10,162 bases of DNA from JBLHKE01 sp047619485 (GTDB lineage Bacteria > Verrucomicrobiota > Verrucomicrobiia > Verrucomicrobiales > DEV007). A model generated the notes under the pieces. It was not told the DNA's origin. It searched no databases and saw only the letters and a program-made list of their open reading frames with translations. Shown here piece by piece: positions 7,301 to 10,162 of this stretch. Location: positions 1 to 10,162 of the forward strand of contig JBLHKE010000246.1 in NCBI GenBank assembly GCA_047619485.1, read 5' to 3'. Both the position numbers and the translations under genes were made by a program. Numbering within the stretch: position 1 is the first letter of the stretch; each line of letters begins with the position of its first letter.

Positions 7301-8632
7301 TCCTCCAGTCGTTCCCGCACGGTGAAAGGGCAGACCTTGCCGCAGTGTGTCGCCGATACTGATGGCAACGTGATCCTGCCTTTCCGCGGCTACCTCCTGT
7401 GTCTCTCCGGTGAGGATGGACGCCCTAAGTGGCTCGGGGAGATGGGCGGCATCGCGGTGGCCGAACACGGGATCACGAATCCTCTGACGCTGTTCGTCGA
7501 TGGCGATCAGGTGCTCGCCTACAACAGTGTGACGGCCGTGGCCGCCTCCTTCGACCGGCGTAGCGGCAAGCTTGATTGGGAACGAGAAATCTTACCTCGG
7601 AAGGGGGCGTCTCGACCCGCCAATAGCGGTTACACGCTGACGGATTTCACTGCGGGTGCGAGCTATTCCGATGGGCGCATGCTCGTCTATGGTCGCCACG
7701 CCGCTATCATCGAGACGAGCCAAGGCAAGACCGTCTGGTCGTTCGAGGCCGGGGACGTCCGGGCGTTTCCGATCAAACTAGCCTCGCCCGAGGATGCCCG
7801 TAATCGAGGCAGTCTGGTGCCCAACCCTGCGACTTGGAACACGGGGCGCAATAGTGGGCCGAGCAACATCAACTACCTTGGGCGTTCTGCTGACAGCTCA
7901 GTGGACTCCGGTTTCGCACTCCGCGGCGGTTCCCTCTTGGCGCCCGCTACGAGTTGGACAACGTATGTCGGCAGCGGCCAGCTCGGGATGGGGGTGTTGG
8001 TAGGCAAGCGCCTGATGTTGTTTGGCAAGGGCCTCGATGTCCTCTCCCTCGACCTGCCACTCGCTGGCATGCAGCGAAACTTCTACAGCAACGTCTTCGT
8101 TGGCACGAGCGGCAACAAGGCCTGCTTCCTCAGCGGCAGCCAGCTCACGATCCTCAACCTGAGCCGCAACACCGTGGTGGAGGTAAGTTTGGCTGGGGTC
8201 GTCGATGCGACCAGCGCCGAGCTACAAGTCTCCATCGCTGGCACGCGCGTCTATGCGAGTGGTGGCAACGGCGTCCGATGCCTCAACATCCACTCTGGTG
8301 GGACGATTTTTGAATCGCCTTGGCCGCAGCGTGTCGCACGCATGATCTCGTCTAGCGGCGCGCAGGGCGAAGCCTCGAAAGACTCGACCTCGATGTCGCA
8401 CTACTGGCAGGGACGTATCGCCAGCATCCAGCCCGGTAGCCGCTTCCAGACCCTCGGCACGAGCTACTCGTCGAAAGCCTCTTCCCCCGCGATGCCCGCA
8501 TGTTTTCCCGTCACCAACACGGTTGCGGACGGTCGTCTCTTCGCCCTCGTCGCGCCGCACCAAATCGTCGCCATCTCACAGCAATCGAACAACGAATCTA
8601 CGAATACCGATGCCAGCCAGCCCAAAGACTGA
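4328..8632 (+). CDS. Large exported TPR and PQQ-like beta-propeller protein
   Basis: 1434 residues from ATG 4328, ten bases after the MoxR gene. The frame stays open back to 4148 inside the MoxR gene, but that extension is Arg/Ser-rich out-of-frame sequence and is not used. Residues 1-46 look like a signal peptide with an unusually long basic N-region: YRRLG, then hydrophobic FVLIASLFF, with probable cleavage after SSANA, before QEDPE. Residues about 50-860 are helical TPR-like repeats, clearest near 386-420, 438-467 (DSAIVLFKQVVEQEPDRLDV) and 707-740. A Pro-rich linker (about 895-917) leads to a PQQ/BamB-like propeller at about 918-1425. Four blades carry the SGKxxW-type ending, with tryptophans at 964, 1035, 1084 and 1137, and about four more are degenerate. 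Nothing suggests a bound PQQ cofactor or an active site; a scaffold or binding role in the periplasm is most likely. Two polar loops (near 7274-7335 and 7790-7935) interrupt the propeller. The 3' end overlaps the DUF58 gene. Confidence 0.92.
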   Translation: MHWFRQIVMRALLSAVQGSRGQGCPFYRRLGFVLIASLFFCSSANAQEDPEKFEKQSGALRTALHFDPSLEAPLKNLAKLYTGADRAEELLSVYRTHTTQYPQDESARVVLIRLLREMRKPDARALITKARKEFPNSSLIAYLSFQELSDEKDPRALDALSGAITAEIKPGRKRLWIDQLVDLAVAEGRQDLASKHLTALAAAPGQSAEFLVALARKMQTAKFHELVLTTLDKARAINASPELKVDIELVAATAESAQGSFEDAGKRLDALLETVAADYWRRPEIVSRRVNLLSTDAARETMLKAARKRFEAEPQSEAVALDLGELLVACELRRDALGVYLKASKNLPNSERIERSALELFDRLNDLRGSREFLLERLEKNPDRLDLEYRYVKALYAAGEADKALARYEALLARLEVDSRLDQTLELARYLRRMGLPDSAIVLFKQVVEQEPDRLDVRRELAETYMAVGKRGASRKLFNAELADGAEIENFLDVVQFMIQQEILLEAKQAITKRLDGDGDNFELRLLLLGVQAKLGDQLAGESLLQSTRLLADTEARYRSWSEAATKFHEMFETLESFLDAEHGRLVGDAAEWTPQRIARFLTFCDIADRSEQRTRVVEVIRGQIQNVDTPAALRLELRRLLVRLLDRDPTALAELQENLETLERDDAGRSDEYRLLMGKSYMDAQRPDLAAPLLEGIDFEKVGDSRLLAGLHTSFLDRGEPRKALRVLERITVLEPTNRGNWQTWLTLLAALGEEAELRYAIRRLIVGIDRMPLSEGTYSLLRGHLTDSYWRTIAMKLSSGENERLGEIFSLLDAIERSGRLPAEQLWVIWTRAHILSQQGRTRALEEALAQLEQAAEGLKVDGEAGEDAKSKPEVMIYFPDGLAVSVDAALQILREPTTPTNAVPAVPSSGPLPDLRADWAFETDGQSPITQSLPMPNGDLVVFDRSGSLYRIAGKSGKLIWRTSSKQMEEVIPADVNAIPGGQTSSRNSSSRSRTVKGQTLPQCVADTDGNVILPFRGYLLCLSGEDGRPKWLGEMGGIAVAEHGITNPLTLFVDGDQVLAYNSVTAVAASFDRRSGKLDWEREILPRKGASRPANSGYTLTDFTAGASYSDGRMLVYGRHAAIIETSQGKTVWSFEAGDVRAFPIKLASPEDARNRGSLVPNPATWNTGRNSGPSNINYLGRSADSSVDSGFALRGGSLLAPATSWTTYVGSGQLGMGVLVGKRLMLFGKGLDVLSLDLPLAGMQRNFYSNVFVGTSGNKACFLSGSQLTILNLSRNTVVEVSLAGVVDATSAELQVSIAGTRVYASGGNGVRCLNIHSGGTIFESPWPQRVARMISSSGAQGEASKDSTSMSHYWQGRIASIQPGSRFQTLGTSYSSKASSPAMPACFPVTNTVADGRLFALVAPHQIVAISQQSNNESTNTDASQPKD

Positions 8633-9527
8633 AGCCGACGAGCTGCTAGATCCGGCTTTCCTCGACAAGCTGCGTGCGCTGTTCCTGAAGCTGCGCAAGC
8701 GCAAGCTGCTGCGCAAAAAAGGCCAGCAATCCACCCCGGCGACCGGGTTCACCCGCGAGTTCAAAGATTTCCGCCACTACACGAAGAACGACGACTACCG
8801 CTCGATCGACTGGCGCCTCTACGCGCGCCTCGAACGGCTGTTCATCCGCCTCTACGAGGAGGTGCAGGAGTTCCATGTGCACATCCTCATCGATACCAGC
8901 GAGTCGATGGCCAAGCCGTTCCCGGAGAAACGCAAAACCGCGCTCAAGGTCGCCGTGGCGCTCTCCTACATGGGGCTGGTCAGCCAGCACCGCGTCTCGC
9001 TCTACACCATGAGCGATCGTGTCGTCAGCGGCCTGCCGCCATTTTCCGGGCAGGGGAACATTCGCAAGATCGTCGACCACCTCGCGGGCATCGAGTTCGG
9101 CGGCATCACTGATCTCGAAACCTGCTTTAAAGAATTCCGCCCGACCCGCCAGCGCTACGGCGTCATCTTTGTCATCAGTGATCTGTTCGGCGAGGAGGTT
9201 GGCAGCGCCGTCGATGCGCTAAAATGCACCGGTAGCTGGCGAGGGGAACCGCACATGGTGCACGTGTTCGATCCCTGGGAGCGCAACCCCAATCTCGACG
9301 GCGAGATCGAACTCGTCGATGTCGAAACCAAAGAAGTCCGCCGTCTCTGGCTCACCAAACGCGACATCAAACGCTACCAGGACACCTTCGCCAAATTCGT
9401 CGACGGCGTCTCTGAAGAATGCGTTCGCCGCCGGATGGACTACCTGCAGTGGACGACCGATGAGAATTTCGAGGAGATGTTCCTCGAGATGCTTTCCCGT
9501 GGCTCGGTGCTGTCGAATACGAATTAA
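8610..9527 (+). CDS. DUF58 protein with von Willebrand A-like metal site
   Basis: 305 residues from ATG 8610, which lies inside the end of the TPR-propeller gene (23-base overlap). The frame extends back to an ATG at 8523, but those extra residues overlap the propeller's last blade and are Ser/Arg/Thr-rich, unlike family N-termini; the chosen start leads directly into DELLDPAFLDKLRALFLK, which fits the family. The DUF58 signature runs at 55-73, with DDYRSIDWRLYAR inside it. The von Willebrand A-like half has a complete MIDAS set: DTSES at 95-99, T167 in GGITDL, and D191 in VISDL. There is no membrane segment, so the protein is probably cytoplasmic; DUF58 proteins with N-terminal membrane spans also exist, and this is the short soluble type. 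It is a standard partner of MoxR ATPases. No Shine-Dalgarno sequence is visible, so its translation is probably coupled to the upstream gene. The molecular role of the family is not settled. Confidence 0.95.
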   Translation: MPASPKTEADELLDPAFLDKLRALFLKLRKRKLLRKKGQQSTPATGFTREFKDFRHYTKNDDYRSIDWRLYARLERLFIRLYEEVQEFHVHILIDTSESMAKPFPEKRKTALKVAVALSYMGLVSQHRVSLYTMSDRVVSGLPPFSGQGNIRKIVDHLAGIEFGGITDLETCFKEFRPTRQRYGVIFVISDLFGEEVGSAVDALKCTGSWRGEPHMVHVFDPWERNPNLDGEIELVDVETKEVRRLWLTKRDIKRYQDTFAKFVDGVSEECVRRRMDYLQWTTDENFEEMFLEMLSRGSVLSNTN

Positions 9528-9534
9528 TCGGTAA

Positions 9535-10162
9535 GTGCAAATCCTAAACCCAGCTTACCTCGGCCTAGCACTGCTCGCAGTGATCCCGATCTTGCTGTAC
9601 TTTTTCCGTCGCAAATCGAAGACGGTCGAAGTCTCTACGCTGGTGTTTTTCAAAACACTCGCGCGCGAGCACCAGGAGTCGGCCTGGTTGCGTCACATCA
9701 AGAAGCTGCTGTCACTCCTACTGACGCTCATGGTGCTCTTCGCGGCGGTGTTCGCGCTGTCGAAGCTGGTCTTTGCACCCAAGGCCGACGACATCCGCAG
9801 TGTCGTCATCCTACTAGATCGCTCCGCCTCGATGTCTGCAACCGATGCGGATGGTCGCACTCGACTGGAAGCTGCCAAGGAGGAGATCCGCGCGCGCCTC
9901 GATGCCTTACCGGAGAATGTCGAAGTCTCACTGGTCGCCTACGATTCCCGTCCCGAAGTTCTCCAACCGGTCTCCACCGTGCGCCGTGAACTGTTGCGCA
10001 AGCTGCGCGATGTCGAACTCCGCCCGGTCGAGGATAAATTCGATGCGGCGCTAGCCGCGGCAACCATGACGGCGTCGCTCAACACACCGAGCGTCATCTG
10101 GCATGCCAGCGATCGCCAATTGGCTGCGGTATCTCGTCCCGCTGACAGCGAAGAGGACGAGA
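9535..10162 (+). CDS. BatA-type membrane-anchored von Willebrand A protein (3' end missing)
   Basis: The frame opens at GTG 9535, seven bases after the DUF58 stop, and is still open at the window's end (209 codons). An in-frame TAA lies immediately before the GTG, and the next candidate start (GTG 9580) would cut into the first membrane segment, so the start is well determined. Residues 1-80 match the BatA N-terminal domain: NPAYLGLALLAVIPILLYFF as first membrane span, basic RRKSK, a VEVSTLVFFK strand, WLRHIKKLL, then a second span at about 58-80. A von Willebrand A domain follows, with VVILLDRSASMSATDADG containing DxSxS at 95-99 and the usual RTRLEAAKEEI helix. The MIDAS threonine normally found in a 'TDL..AL' motif is not evident; the matching place reads DKFDAAL (167-173). 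D193 in ASD may be the later MIDAS aspartate. Bat proteins sit in the inner membrane with the vWA domain probably outside the cytoplasm. Domain order agrees with the MoxR/DUF58 context. Confidence 0.92.
   Translation, partial: MQILNPAYLGLALLAVIPILLYFFRRKSKTVEVSTLVFFKTLAREHQESAWLRHIKKLLSLLLTLMVLFAAVFALSKLVFAPKADDIRSVVILLDRSASMSATDADGRTRLEAAKEEIRARLDALPENVEVSLVAYDSRPEVLQPVSTVRRELLRKLRDVELRPVEDKFDAALAAATMTASLNTPSVIWHASDRQLAAVSRPADSEEDE

Noticed and set aside
8523..8609. Longer DUF58 start at ATG 8523
   Set aside because: The added 29 residues are Ser/Arg/Thr/Asn-rich shadow of the propeller's last blade and do not resemble DUF58 N-termini; ATG 8610 leads straight into the family-like sequence.

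Overview
The window is a single densely packed, co-directional (+ strand) run of six protein genes. It is GC-rich (roughly 60% by eye). The only gap longer than 30 bases is the 39-base spacer at 3265-3303, so there is no gene-free stretch of note. Both ends are cut: the first gene is open through base 1 and the last runs off base 10162. I see no rRNA, tRNA, mobile element, CRISPR array or convincing terminator, and no convincing promoter; the whole window looks like the interior of one operon. The gene content suggests a member of the PVC group, more likely Planctomycetota or Verrucomicrobiota than anything else. The grounds are a MoxR/DUF58/BatA cluster, a very large exported TPR plus PQQ-type propeller protein, a short HEAT-like C-terminal cap, and mostly weak or absent Shine-Dalgarno sequences. 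This placement is inferred from style, not from a marker gene.

Layout: (1) 1-1416, 3' part of a protein built of about six divergent beta-rich modules ending in a HEAT-like helical cap; (2) 1423-3264, a membrane-anchored coiled-coil protein with a methionine/proline/glycine-rich tail, resembling DUF4175-type proteins; (3) 3304-4317, a MoxR-family AAA+ ATPase; (4) 4328-8632, a 1434-residue exported protein with a TPR-like superhelix followed by a PQQ/BamB-like beta-propeller; (5) 8610-9527, a DUF58 protein with an intact von Willebrand A metal site, overlapping gene 4 by 23 bases; (6) 9535-10162, the 5' part of a BatA-type membrane-anchored von Willebrand A protein starting at GTG.

How they may work together: genes 3, 5 and 6 are the recognisable core of the MoxR/Bat cluster. 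In such clusters a MoxR ATPase is thought to act as a chaperone with DUF58 and vWA partners, and the Bat proteins have been tied to aerotolerance and envelope stress. The less ordinary part is the accessory set. Two uncharacterised proteins precede moxR, and a giant TPR-propeller scaffold sits between moxR and the DUF58 gene, which are often direct neighbours. A plausible reading is an envelope-associated complex: cytoplasmic MoxR and DUF58, membrane-anchored BatA-like and coiled-coil proteins, and an exported scaffold. The functional link is inferred from gene order and close packing only.
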